From the NCBI GenBank assembly GCA_963748315.1, contig CAVVIK010000006.1, positions 1 through 64,000 of the forward strand: 64,000 nt of DNA. Direction: 5' to 3'. Positions 20,536 through 29,892 of this stretch are shown piece by piece (the first letter of the stretch is position 1; each line of letters starts with the position of its first letter). The notes beneath the pieces are model-generated. The model did no database searches. It saw nothing but the letters and a program-made list of their open reading frames with translations, and had not been told where the DNA came from. The position numbers and the translations under genes were made by a program. The DNA is from DASPHG01 sp963748315. Its GTDB lineage: Bacteria > Actinomycetota > Thermoleophilia > Solirubrobacterales > Thermoleophilaceae.

Positions 20536-20558
20536 GGTCTGCTCAAGTATCGCGCTAG

Positions 20559-20631
20559 AGCCCAGTGCCGGACTCGAACCGGCGACCCCCTCCTTACCAT
20601 GGAGGTGCTCTACCAACTGAGCTAACTGGGC
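20559..20631 (-). tRNA. tRNA-Thr (anticodon GGT)
   Basis: Reverse strand folds as a full cloverleaf: acceptor GCCCAGT / ACTGGGC, D arm GCTC AGTTGGTA GAGC, anticodon stem CCTCC / GGAGG with loop ATGGTAA (anticodon GGT), T arm GCCGG TTCGAGT CCGGC. 73 bases including discriminator. CCA is not encoded. Lies 26 bases downstream of tRNA-Tyr on the same strand. Confidence 0.97.
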
Positions 20632-20657
20632 GTGCCAAGCCGGCCGAAGCCGGTCAG

Positions 20658-20739
20658 TGGGGGGAGCAGGATTCGAACCTGCGTAGGCATAGCCAATGCG
20701 TTTACAGCGCATCTCCTTTAACCACTCGGACATCCCCCC
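20658..20739 (-). tRNA. tRNA-Tyr (anticodon GTA)
   Basis: Reverse strand: acceptor GGGGGGA pairs with TCCCCCC, anticodon stem ATGCG / CGCAT with loop CTGTAAA (anticodon GTA), a long variable arm typical of class II tRNAs, and T arm GCAGG TTCGAAT CCTGC. 82 bases; CCA is not encoded. The decayed nuclease gene lies just upstream. Confidence 0.96.
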
Positions 20740-20757
20740 GAGCTATCTCGCGGCAGT

Positions 20758-21186
20758 CTAGACCGCCGGTTCCAGGTCGTCCGAAAGCGGCATCGCGGCC
20801 CCGGCTCGACCTCGTACTCCGCGTACTTCGGCCCGCCAACTGGTCGAGGTGCCTCCGCCGATGGCGCTTGACGGGATAAACCACCGTCGGCCGTCCGCGA
20901 CGGCGACGAACAGATAGTCACAACGCGACGAGTCCATTGCTTCACGACCCATTCCAGCTCTGGTTTCCGCCGCGCGTGCAAGTGGCTACGCACCACCGCC
21001 CGTTCCGATGGAAGCAGCGCGAGCTCTTGACCTGGACGCGCACCAATTGGCCGTCGATCGTCGGCCACGAGATCGACATCGGGACTGTGGCCACACAGGC
21101 GGATGTCGACGCCGTAGCCCTGCGCCGAGGCAGCCACGCATCGCCGCCATTCGCTCGCCCCAGTCGCCCTGCTCCCTTGGTTTCAC
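20758..21186 (-). pseudogene. Decayed PD-(D/E)XK-like nuclease gene
   Basis: No single frame is open, but protein-like fragments follow each other in order on the reverse strand in changing frames: EQGDWGERMAAMRG, AQGYGVDIRLCGHSPDVDLV, GQLVRVQVKSSRCFHRNGRW, MDSSRCDYLFVAVADGRRWF with IPSSAIGGGTS, VGGPKYAEYEVEPG and LSDDLEPAV before a stop at 20758. The D...QVKSS pattern resembles the active site of group I intron-associated or related PD-(D/E)XK endonucleases, and WFIP...GGPKY looks like a conserved C-terminal part. At least four frame changes in 430 bases is far above the rest of the window, so real decay is more likely than base-calling error. Family assignment is tentative. Confidence 0.6.
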
Positions 21187-21250
21187 GCGCGCGACGCTAT
21201 GGCGCGGCGGGTGACGCGTGTGCGACGAGGGTTACGAAGCTGTTGCGCTC

Positions 21251-22429
<1,179 letters not shown>

Positions 22430-22654
22430 CCCCTCGCTCCTATGTGACTCGGCTACAGCAGCCCCCACAGCGGAGGACCGCCCTCTCCTTGACCTATGTC
22501 GGTTGTCACGTTCGCGGCATTGCCGCGAGGGGCTGCGCCTCATCTATGGAGCCGGTGGAGGCCCGGACGTCTAGCCACTGGCCACTATAGAACGGAAACA
22601 TCCGTTTAGGCGGGTCGGTCAGAACTACGGGAAACACCTGCATCCTCCGATCGG

Positions 22655-23086
22655 ATGACCAGGATGTTCCCTCGAATCTCTCAAGACGCCGCGATAGTGC
22701 TGGGGCTAGCCGGGACGTCTGTCCTACACGCGCGCGACGAGTACGACGCCGCCGAGCGGTGGGTCCGCGTCATGCGGCTCTTCGGACTCGTCGGAGCCGC
22801 GATGCAGGCAATCGGAGTCGGCGAGGCGCCGATCGACACCGCGGCAGCAGAACCGACACAGCGGCACAAGCCGGACAAGGTTCCGGGCGTCGAGGAGGTC
22901 ACCGAGCGGTCGCGCGACATGGCGCTCCACCGCGGTGCCCCCGCCGTCGGGACGATCGACGTGCTGTTCGCCTGCTTCGACCTCTACGGGCCGGCCCTCG
23001 AGCGTGCGCTCTACGTTCGCGGTACGAGCCGCGACGAGCTGCTCGAGCGGATCGCCTACGAAGTCGAGCGCGTCCCCGTCGACTGA
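22655..23086 (+). CDS. Small protein of unknown function, weakly Clp N-domain-like
   Basis: 143 residues, soluble, mostly helical by composition. The C-terminal segment VGTIDVLFACFDLYGPALER with ALYVRGTSRDELLERI resembles one half-repeat of the ClpA/ClpC N domain, where substrates or adaptors bind, but no ATPase follows; the assignment is tentative. It overlaps the end of convergent pgsA by 31 bases. The 225-base spacer to divergent rpoD shows no other gene. Confidence 0.6.
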   Translation: MTRMFPRISQDAAIVLGLAGTSVLHARDEYDAAERWVRVMRLFGLVGAAMQAIGVGEAPIDTAAAEPTQRHKPDKVPGVEEVTERSRDMALHRGAPAVGTIDVLFACFDLYGPALERALYVRGTSRDELLERIAYEVERVPVD

Positions 23087-23637
23087 TCCAACCGACGTCG
23101 CCGCGCCTCCTCGATCCGCTTGCGGACGTTGAGGAAGTAGTCGGCTCCGGAGATCACCGTCATCGCGACGGCGCTGTAGACGACGGCCTGGACCCACGCC
23201 GCGCCCGAGTCCTCCACCGCGATCAGCGCCATCACCATCGCCACCTGCAGGATGGTCTTCGCCTTGCCGAGCAGGCTGGCCGGAATGACGATGCCCTGCT
23301 GGCCCGCGGCGACCCGCAGTCCGCTCACGGCGAACTCGCGCGCGATGATCACCATCGCGACCCAGGCCGCCACTCGGTCGAGCGAGACGAGCGAAATCAG
23401 CGCGGCCGCGATGAGCAGCTTGTCCGCGATCGGGTCCATCACCTTCCCGAACGTCGTAACCGACTCGCGCGAGCGCGCGAAGTAGCCGTCGAGGCCGTCG
23501 GTCACCGCCGCGATGGCGAAGACGATCGCCGCGATCGTGTCCCCGTTCGGCGTCTCGTCGAGCAGCGCGACGACGAGCACGGGCACGAGCATGATCCGCA
23601 CAAGCGTGAGGACGTTCGGGAGGTTGAGGGGGAACAC
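23056..23637 (-). CDS. pgsA: CDP-diacylglycerol-glycerol-3-phosphate 3-phosphatidyltransferase
   Basis: 193 residues from GTG at 23637 (VFPLNLPNVLTLVRIMLVPV). Carries the CDP-alcohol phosphatidyltransferase signature DGLDGYFARSRESVTTFGKV followed by MDPIADK (D-G-x2-A-R-x8-G-x3-D-x3-D), with several membrane helices. It makes phosphatidylglycerol phosphate, the first step to phosphatidylglycerol and cardiolipin. Related enzymes of the family use inositol or other alcohols; sequence and length fit PgsA best. Starts four bases after the DUF3817 gene stop. Confidence 0.88.
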   Translation of the reverse strand: MFPLNLPNVLTLVRIMLVPVLVVALLDETPNGDTIAAIVFAIAAVTDGLDGYFARSRESVTTFGKVMDPIADKLLIAAALISLVSLDRVAAWVAMVIIAREFAVSGLRVAAGQQGIVIPASLLGKAKTILQVAMVMALIAVEDSGAAWVQAVVYSAVAMTVISGADYFLNVRKRIEEARRRRLDQSTGTRSTS

Positions 23638-23641
23638 GCCT

Positions 23642-23914
23642 CTAGCGTACGCGCCGGTCCAGCACCACAAACCCGATCGACGACCCGAGCGGCCCCGCAG
23701 GCGACACCGTCGCCGCCAGCAGCGGCCACGGAAACACGCCCCGCACGCACCCGTTCGCGACCAGCAGGCAGAGCGCGATCCAGCCGAAGCCGTGGCACCA
23801 GCCGAGCACCGTCTTCAACTCCGGGTCGATGTCCCCGATCCAGACGACGAGCAGCGACGTGAACAGCACGAGCTCGAAGTAAGAGAACGCGCGCACGCGC
23901 GCGTAGTAGGTCAT
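23642..23914 (-). CDS. DUF3817-type integral membrane protein
   Basis: 90 residues: RAFSYFELVLFTSLLVVWIG, LGWCHGFGWIALCLLVANGC, and a third helix ending in basic residues (DRRVR). The YFE...G..H..GW..L pattern matches the small actinobacterial DUF3817 family (YdzA-like), function unknown. The ATG at 23914 overlaps the preceding stop (ATGA), and pgsA follows after four bases, which links it to membrane-lipid genes. Confidence 0.8.
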   Translation of the reverse strand: MTYYARVRAFSYFELVLFTSLLVVWIGDIDPELKTVLGWCHGFGWIALCLLVANGCVRGVFPWPLLAATVSPAGPLGSSIGFVVLDRRVR

Positions 23915-24558
23915 GCCGACCGCTCCGCCGCGAACTGGCGCCGCGCGAGCAGCGCCCCGACGACGGCCATCACGACGAGCAGCGCGATTGCGACCTTCGC
24001 CTCCGTCGAGCCGAGGTCGTCGAGGTTGCCGCCGAGCGCCACCCAGGCAAACGAGCGCGGCGCAGCGCCGAGGGCCGTCCCGGCGGCCATCGCGCGGACC
24101 TTCAGGCTGGTCAGTCCGGCGCCGTAGTTCACGAGGTTGTACGGGATCGCCGGGGCGAGCCGCATGTAGAAGACAGCCCAGAAGCCGCGCTCGGCGATGA
24201 AGCCGTCGAAGCGCTTGATGCGCTCGGGCAGGAGCTGCGCGGCAGCGTCGCCGGCGAGGTAGCGCGAGATCGACATCTGCATCACGGCGCCGAGCACGAT
24301 GAAGGCGAGCGCGACCGCCGTTCCCGCCGCCGTGCCGAACAGGAGGCCGGCGGCTCCGGCGAGCACGGGGCCGGGGACGAACAGGCACAGGCCGCAGGCG
24401 GCCGCGGGGATGAAGATCAACGGTCCCACCCATCCGAGCCCGTCGCCCCAGTCACGTACCTCCTCGGCGCTCGGCAGCCATCCGCCCACGGTCGCCGCGA
24501 CGAACAGGCCCAGGACCGTCGTCCCATAGACAGCCAGTCGCAGCCGGGCGCGTTCCAC
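23911..24558 (-). CDS. TVP38/TMEM64 family (VTT domain) membrane protein
   Basis: 215 residues from GTG at 24558. Shows the VTT/DedA-like core: LFVPGPVLAGAAGLLFGTAA, GFWAVFYMRLAPAIPYNLVN and YGAGLTSLKVRAM, with five or six membrane helices. Members of this superfamily act as lipid flippases or scramblases; that function for this protein is inferred from the family and agrees with the coupled pgsA gene two positions downstream. Confidence 0.86.
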   Translation of the reverse strand: MERARLRLAVYGTTVLGLFVAATVGGWLPSAEEVRDWGDGLGWVGPLIFIPAAACGLCLFVPGPVLAGAAGLLFGTAAGTAVALAFIVLGAVMQMSISRYLAGDAAAQLLPERIKRFDGFIAERGFWAVFYMRLAPAIPYNLVNYGAGLTSLKVRAMAAGTALGAAPRSFAWVALGGNLDDLGSTEAKVAIALLVVMAVVGALLARRQFAAERSA

Positions 24559-24584
24559 GCGCCGGAGAGTACGTGGCTAGTTCG

Positions 24585-26102
24585 TCAGGTCCTGAAGCGC
24601 ACGACCGGCGACCGCGCGAGGCGCACGCCGAACGCGTGGTATCCCGCCCGCAGCCGGCACGAGCCCTTCGTGCGGGGCCTGATCCGCTCCGAGTAGTCCC
24701 CGGTCCGGCTCAGATCCACCTTGCGCGTGATGCTGCGGCGCCAGCTGTCGTCGCCGCCGCCCTCACACCTGAGGTTGAGCTCGACGTGGCCGCGGCGGCC
24801 GTTCGATACACGCCCCACGACGTCGAACCGTGCACGGCTGCTCGGGGTGCGGGTGTCGCCCCGGGCTGTCCGCGCGCCGAGCCGCACGACTCGGATGTCG
24901 AGGGTGCGGCTGGTCGACGCGACCGGATCCTCCTCGTCCTCCTCGGAAGCGGGGGCGGCGGTGGGCTCGGGATCGGTCGGCTCAGAGACGGGCTCCGGCT
25001 CGGGCGCAGGCTCCGGCGTGGGCTCCGGCTGAGGCTCGGGCGCGGGCTCCGGCGCTGGGAAGACCAACGCGCACCCCACGCTCCCGGGCGTGTAGCTCTT
25101 GAAGGCGTCGTAGGCGGACTTCTTCGAGAAGTTGGTGCGCACGAGCCCGAGCTGGTCGAACCAGGTGTTCCCCCAGCCGGGGTTGCGGTAGGCGTACCAA
25201 ATCGCCACCTGCACGTAGGGGTCCTGCTCGACACACTGCATCGCCCGCGTGTAGTAAGCGGCCTGCGTGCTGTCGGAGACGCCTTGGCCGTAGAGCGTGC
25301 TCGTCGACCATCCGAATTCGGTGAACCACAGCGGCTTGGCGTCGCCGTGGGCGAGCATGACGTTGCGGACCTCGCGGTATGCGGGGAACGAGCTCGCTCC
25401 CAGGCGGCCGTCGCTCGTGAGCCAGGTGCGCTCCGGTGCAGCGTTCGCCGCGGCTGGATACGGATGCGTCGCCATGACGTCGTAGTAGTTGCCGAGATTC
25501 GGCTGCGCCGCATACGACTGCTCGACGAAGCGGTAGTCGTTGTGATCGACGCCGCCGTAGACGACGAGCGCGGTCGGGTCGACGTGCTTGACGGCGGGAT
25601 AGGCCGCCTTCAAGAGCTCCGCGTAACCGGACGGACTCGGGCCTGTGCTCCAGAACGCGCTGTTGTTCTGCTCGTTCCAGATCTCCCAGGCATCGACCTT
25701 GTCGCCCCACCGCGTGGCCGCGAAACGCAGGAAGTCCGCATAGTCATCGGGGTCCACAGGCGGGGAGTCGGGATCCGTTCGGCCGGACGCCCACTCCGGC
25801 GACGTGTAGACCGTGACCACGACCTTCGCGCCGGTGCTCGCCGCGCTCGCGAACGCCGTGTCGTAGGTGCCCAGCATGCTGTACGAGCCCTTGGCGTTCG
25901 CCTCGATGTCGCTCCAGGACATCTTCAGGCGCATCCAGTTCGCTCCCAGGTCCTCCACGCCCGCGACCGTCCTGCTGCGCTGCTTGCTGCTCAAGCCCGA
26001 GGTCAGGTCCGTCTCGATCCCCTTCTGCGCGGCAGAGGCAGGCGCGGCCAGGGCAGCGACCAGCGCGAGGGTTGCGAGCAGCGTGCGGTGCCTCGGGTTC
26101 AT
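24585..26102 (-). CDS. Secreted glycoside hydrolase (TIM-barrel, cellulase/GH39-like) with C-terminal beta domain
   Basis: 505 residues. Clean signal peptide (MNPRHRTLLATLALVAALAA ending PASA). Catalytic barrel of clan A: acid/base Glu in DAWEIWNEQN (about residue 143) and probable nucleophile in LWFTEFGWS (about 261). A linker of EPAPEPQPEPTPEPAPEP-type repeats and an acidic stretch lead to a C-terminal beta-rich domain (residues 405-505) that may bind carbohydrate or the cell wall. Clan A glycosidases of this layout cut plant or microbial polysaccharides; the exact family and substrate are not decided. ATG at 26102 gives the best signal peptide though its ribosome site is weak. Confidence 0.85.
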   Translation of the reverse strand: MNPRHRTLLATLALVAALAAPASAAQKGIETDLTSGLSSKQRSRTVAGVEDLGANWMRLKMSWSDIEANAKGSYSMLGTYDTAFASAASTGAKVVVTVYTSPEWASGRTDPDSPPVDPDDYADFLRFAATRWGDKVDAWEIWNEQNNSAFWSTGPSPSGYAELLKAAYPAVKHVDPTALVVYGGVDHNDYRFVEQSYAAQPNLGNYYDVMATHPYPAAANAAPERTWLTSDGRLGASSFPAYREVRNVMLAHGDAKPLWFTEFGWSTSTLYGQGVSDSTQAAYYTRAMQCVEQDPYVQVAIWYAYRNPGWGNTWFDQLGLVRTNFSKKSAYDAFKSYTPGSVGCALVFPAPEPAPEPQPEPTPEPAPEPEPVSEPTDPEPTAAPASEEDEEDPVASTSRTLDIRVVRLGARTARGDTRTPSSRARFDVVGRVSNGRRGHVELNLRCEGGGDDSWRRSITRKVDLSRTGDYSERIRPRTKGSCRLRAGYHAFGVRLARSPVVRFRT

Positions 26103-26226
26103 CGGTGGGGGAAGGGTTGCGTTGTGAGCGCAGCGCATCGCGCGCGCGCCTCTAATGGCTGCTGTCGGCACCGGCGCGCGCACACCCGAAAATTCGGGCG
26201 CCGCGATGGACGGATGTCCGACTGGG

Positions 26227-27327
26227 CTAGTTCGCCTCGGACTCGGGCAGCTCGGCGCGGAATCGCCCGCTGCTGCGCTTGTGCTTGCGGGTCATCAGCG
26301 CGAGGTCGGCTGACGCAAGCAGGTCGGAGGCCTGCATCTCGGGAGCGAGCTCCGCGGTCCCCCACGCCAGCGTCTGCGGATCGCCGCCGGGGCGGATGCA
26401 CGACGCGACGATGCTCGCCGACACGCGCTCGGCGACCTTCTCCGCCACGTCCTGCTCGACACCGGGCAGCAGCACGGCGAACTCGTCGCCGCCCCACCGG
26501 TAACAGGCGTCATGGTCGCGTACGGCCGCGCGCATAGCGGCCGCCGCGGTGCGCAGGAGCTCGTCGCCGTTCAGATGCCCGAACGAGTCGTTGATGATCT
26601 TGAAGTCGTCGAGGTCGGCGACGATCACGCTGAGCGGCTGCGAGTTCATCCGTGCGCTGTCAACAGCCCGGTCGAGCCGCTCGTCGAACGCGCGCCGGTT
26701 GCCGAGGCCGGTCAGCGGGTCGAGCCGGGCCTGGCGCTTGGCCTGCTCCTCGTCGGCCATCAGGTCGGCGCGCTGCATGCGCACGCGCGTGGTCCAGATG
26801 CAGGCCATCATCGTGAGCGCCGACCAGATCACGAGCCGCAGTGCCATGTCGCCGGCGAACACGCCGGACCAGTCGTCGTAGAAGAACGGCAGGCACGCGA
26901 GCCCAGCGGTCGCCGCGATGATCCCCAGCGTTCGGCGCGGCGGATGGGAAGCGCCCGCGATGCCCATCCAGAGCAGGAAGAGCGTGGTGTACGGGGAGCC
27001 GCGGCCATCCGAGAGCCACACCACGAGCGCGACACACGCAAGCCCCGCGTAGTGGAGCGCGAGCGCCGTGTCCGGCTTGAAGTCGGTCGTCCGATCGAGC
27101 CGCAGCCCGACGAGGACGAGCCCGCCGACGATGATGCAGAGAACCGACCAGCCGATCGGCGCGGCGACGGGCCCGTCGGGCGGCGACAGCGGCGCGAGGA
27201 CGGCGGTCACCAGCGCGGTAAGGAATGCGGTCGCCGCCGTCACGCGGCGGACGACGTCCATGTCCGCGCCGCGGTATCCGCCGCGCGCGAGGAAATCCCT
27301 GACCCGTGCGACCCGGTGCGCGCTCAT
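26227..27327 (-). CDS. Membrane diguanylate cyclase
   Basis: 366 residues. Five or six membrane helices in residues 25-190, then a GGDEF domain: DPLTGLGNRRAFDERLDRAV, VIVADLDDFKIINDSFGHLN and RWGGDEFAVLLPG. The signature is intact, and an RxxD inhibitory site (RDHD) sits exactly five residues before it, so the enzyme should make cyclic di-GMP and be product-inhibited. The ATG overlaps the stop of the GGDEF/HD-GYP gene by ATGA. The membrane part probably senses a signal; no known sensor domain is recognised. Confidence 0.92.
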   Translation of the reverse strand: MSAHRVARVRDFLARGGYRGADMDVVRRVTAATAFLTALVTAVLAPLSPPDGPVAAPIGWSVLCIIVGGLVLVGLRLDRTTDFKPDTALALHYAGLACVALVVWLSDGRGSPYTTLFLLWMGIAGASHPPRRTLGIIAATAGLACLPFFYDDWSGVFAGDMALRLVIWSALTMMACIWTTRVRMQRADLMADEEQAKRQARLDPLTGLGNRRAFDERLDRAVDSARMNSQPLSVIVADLDDFKIINDSFGHLNGDELLRTAAAAMRAAVRDHDACYRWGGDEFAVLLPGVEQDVAEKVAERVSASIVASCIRPGGDPQTLAWGTAELAPEMQASDLLASADLALMTRKHKRSSGRFRAELPESEAN

Positions 27328-28979
27328 CGCAGCGCCCTCGAGACTCGCGAGCCAAGCGAACCGCCGGAGCGCTCCTCCCGCTCGAGCAGCTTCACGAACA
27401 GCTCGACGATCTCCGGGTCGAACTGGGTGCCGGCGTAGCGCTTGAGCTCCGCCCGCGCCTCCGTCTCGGGCATCGCCGGCCTGTACACGCGGTCGTTCGT
27501 CATCGCCTCGTAGGCATCGGCGACCGCGAGCACGCGCGCCTGAAGCGGAATCTGGTCGGCCGCGAGGCCCAGCGGATAGCCCTGGCCGTCGGGGCGCTCG
27601 TGGTGTGCGAGGACCCAGGTAGCGATGTCGTCGAAGTGCGCGCCCTGGAGGATGCGCGCGCCGAGCTCGGGGTGCTTGCGCATCTCGGCCCACTCGTGCG
27701 GCTCGAGCGCGGCGGGCTTCTTGAGGATCGAGTCGGGAATCCCGATCTTGCCGATGTCGTGGAGCACGCCTGCGAGGTGCATGCGCTCCACCTCCTCGGG
27801 GCTCATGCCCATCTCGGTGGCAATCAAGCGCGTGTAGCGGCCGACGAGCTGCGAGTGGCGTGCGGTCCCCGAGTCGCGCATGTCGAGGGTCTCGGCCAGC
27901 ACCAGCACCGCGGCTAGGTGGCCCTCCTCGACCGCGAGCTGGCGCGTCTCCTCGCCCAGCAGACCGGCGGCGATCTCCCGGTTGAAGATGACGGTGCGAT
28001 CACGGCCGAGCGCCTTCGCCGCGAACACCGCGCGGTCGGCGCCGGTCATGAGCTCCTCGACCGTGGCGCCGTGCTTCGGATAGCTGGCGATGCCGAGCGA
28101 CACCGTCAGGCCATCCTGAGAGAACGCCTCGCGAACCTGGCGCCGCAGCCGGTCCGCCAGGACGTAGGCGCCGTGCTCGTCGGTGTCCGGGGTGATCAGG
28201 GCGAACTCCTCGCCGCTGATGCGCGCCGCAACGTCGATCCGGCGCTTGCTCTCCTGGAGCACGGCGGCGAGCGCCTTGAGCGCGCGGTCGGAAGCGCTGT
28301 GCCCGTGCTGCTCGTTGTAGTCCCCGAAGCGGTCGATGTCGACGACGACGATGCTGACCGTGCGCTCGCCGCGGCGTGCGCGCTCGAGCTCGAGCTCCGC
28401 GACCTCCTGGAGGCCGCGCCTGTTCAGCAGGCCGGTGTGCCCGTCCGTGCGCGCGGCGTCCGCGAGCCGATCGATCAAGCGGCGAACGCGCACTCGCATC
28501 GTCGCGACCATCCACGTTCCCAGCGCGACCGTCGCGACCGTCCCGAGCCACACCTCGAGCGCGCCCGCGTGGCCCCACATGACGAGCCCATAGGCGGCCG
28601 CGACGAGCGCTACCTGCGCCGCCGCCCACCAGCGGCTGAGGAAGTAGCCGGCCTGAAGCCCGACGGCGACGTAGAAGATCGCCCACACGCTCTCGACGGG
28701 GTCGGCGAAGAATTCGACGGCGTATGTGACGAGGACGGTCGAGAGCGCGAGCGCCGCGGTAGTCGCCCAGCTCGGCAGGCGGTCCTCGGCCCGGAGGCAG
28801 AGGAGCCCGACGGCGTAGGCCAGCGCTATCAGCGAGAGGATCCCGGTCTCATTCGTATGCGCCGAGTTCGGGATGAGCGTGAGTACGAGCGCAACCGTCG
28901 CGCCGACGACGAAGGCATAGCCGAGGGAGCGGGCAAGCGAGGCTGGACCCGGCAGCGAGTCGTTCGGAGCCTGCGTCAT
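27324..28979 (-). CDS. Membrane GGDEF and HD-GYP protein (cyclic di-GMP turnover)
   Basis: 551 residues from the ATG at 28979 with GAGGAG upstream. N-terminal membrane helices (residues 15-165), a GGDEF domain with altered signature SGEEF and a preserved RxxD site (RRID), then a C-terminal HD-GYP phosphodiesterase with HDIGKIGIPD and HHERPDGQGYP. The phosphodiesterase site is complete. SGEEF occurs in some active cyclases, so synthesis cannot be excluded. Coupled by ATGA to a second diguanylate cyclase, giving a make-and-break pair from one mRNA. Confidence 0.92.
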   Translation of the reverse strand: MTQAPNDSLPGPASLARSLGYAFVVGATVALVLTLIPNSAHTNETGILSLIALAYAVGLLCLRAEDRLPSWATTAALALSTVLVTYAVEFFADPVESVWAIFYVAVGLQAGYFLSRWWAAAQVALVAAAYGLVMWGHAGALEVWLGTVATVALGTWMVATMRVRVRRLIDRLADAARTDGHTGLLNRRGLQEVAELELERARRGERTVSIVVVDIDRFGDYNEQHGHSASDRALKALAAVLQESKRRIDVAARISGEEFALITPDTDEHGAYVLADRLRRQVREAFSQDGLTVSLGIASYPKHGATVEELMTGADRAVFAAKALGRDRTVIFNREIAAGLLGEETRQLAVEEGHLAAVLVLAETLDMRDSGTARHSQLVGRYTRLIATEMGMSPEEVERMHLAGVLHDIGKIGIPDSILKKPAALEPHEWAEMRKHPELGARILQGAHFDDIATWVLAHHERPDGQGYPLGLAADQIPLQARVLAVADAYEAMTNDRVYRPAMPETEARAELKRYAGTQFDPEIVELFVKLLEREERSGGSLGSRVSRALR

Positions 28980-29048
28980 CTCCGTGCTCCTCAGCTGGTG
29001 CGCAGCCGAGGAAACCGGGCCATACAACTTCACACGCGCGATATCGGT

Positions 29049-29062
29049 GCCCCGCTAGGGGC
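29049..29062 (-). terminator. Short hairpin after the serine hydrolase gene
   Basis: GCCCC (29049-29053) and GGGGC (29058-29062) around a four-base loop, about 20 bases downstream of the stop of the minus-strand hydrolase gene. The stem is only five pairs and lacks a T run after it, so it is a weak candidate. Confidence 0.3.
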
Positions 29063-29080
29063 GCTTTAACCCCAGAACGG

Positions 29081-29851
29081 TTACTGGACGCGGGAAAGTC
29101 CGCGCAGCAGACGGCGAAAGACGCCGCGCAGCGTGGCCTTCCCGTACGCGTGCGAGCCGTTCGAAGTCGTCATAACCGCAACCGCCACTCGCAGCCGCCC
29201 GCGACGGAGCAGCGCGACCTGGTGGTCGACCGCACCCGTTCCGGATCCCCACCCCCCTTTGAAGTACAGCTCCCAGCCCCGCGGCGCGACCTGCGCGACC
29301 CCCCACCGCTGCGACGGCACGATCGAGTGCAGCAGCCGCAGCGCCCTGCGGCGGTGCCGCTCCGGCACGAACCGCTCGATGTGGAGGAAGAAGCGCGCCT
29401 GGTCGGCCGCGTCGACAAGCGAGTTGCCCCACGGATGTGCGACGGGTGTGAACCTGCGCATGCCGACGCGGCGCGCGAGCCGCCGGAGGCCGCGGTTGCC
29501 GACGAGGTTTCGGATGTACGTCGCGGTCGTGTTGTCGGAGCGGCGGATCATCGGCCGCAGCAGTCGGAGGTCGCGGTCGCGCAGCGGGCGGTCGCGGACC
29601 TCCCGCCGGTTGAGGTAGGCGACCATGAGCATCGCCTTCAGGACGCTTGCGGCGGGCACGACGCGCAGGCGGCGATGTCCCCACTGACGACGCTCGGTTC
29701 GGACAGCAAAACTGACCATTCCGGCGCGCGTCTCGAGGTAGCGGCGGGCCGCTGCGACGTCCGGGGACCAGTGCCGTGGCGCCATCGAAGTGGCGGGGGC
29801 AACGACCCAAATGCTGGCGAGACACATCCCCATTGCGATGGCGCGACGCAT
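29081..29851 (-). CDS. Secreted serine hydrolase of class A beta-lactamase fold
   Basis: 256 residues with signal sequence (AIAMGMCLASIWVVAPATS). Active-site elements of penicillin-recognising enzymes are present: SxxK as SVLK in VVPAASVLKAML, SDN in IRRSDNTTATYI, and the KG box as YFKGGWGSGTG in place of KTG. The Arg-rich, loose sequence and lack of an Omega-loop ExxLN suggest it is not a true beta-lactamase but a wall-related hydrolase of that fold. Divergent from the sugar transferase gene. Confidence 0.78.
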   Translation of the reverse strand: MRRAIAMGMCLASIWVVAPATSMAPRHWSPDVAAARRYLETRAGMVSFAVRTERRQWGHRRLRVVPAASVLKAMLMVAYLNRREVRDRPLRDRDLRLLRPMIRRSDNTTATYIRNLVGNRGLRRLARRVGMRRFTPVAHPWGNSLVDAADQARFFLHIERFVPERHRRRALRLLHSIVPSQRWGVAQVAPRGWELYFKGGWGSGTGAVDHQVALLRRGRLRVAVAVMTTSNGSHAYGKATLRGVFRRLLRGLSRVQ

Positions 29852-29892
29852 GGTTTACGTTGGCTTTTAAGGGAGGCGAGCGGGAGGCAGGG

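Noticed and set aside
20143..20733. 196-codon frame extending the NTF2-like protein through tRNA-Thr and part of tRNA-Tyr
   Set aside because: tRNA genes are not translated; the conserved protein starts at the ATG at 20535.
20559..21250. Possible integrated element at the tRNA pair
   Set aside because: No integrase, no attachment-site duplication of a tRNA end and no phage genes are visible; only one decayed nuclease-like gene.
29081..29851. Reading this gene as an antibiotic-resistance beta-lactamase
   Set aside because: SxxK, SDN and a KG box are present, but the Omega-loop glutamate motif is not seen and the sequence is unusually basic, so only the fold is claimed.
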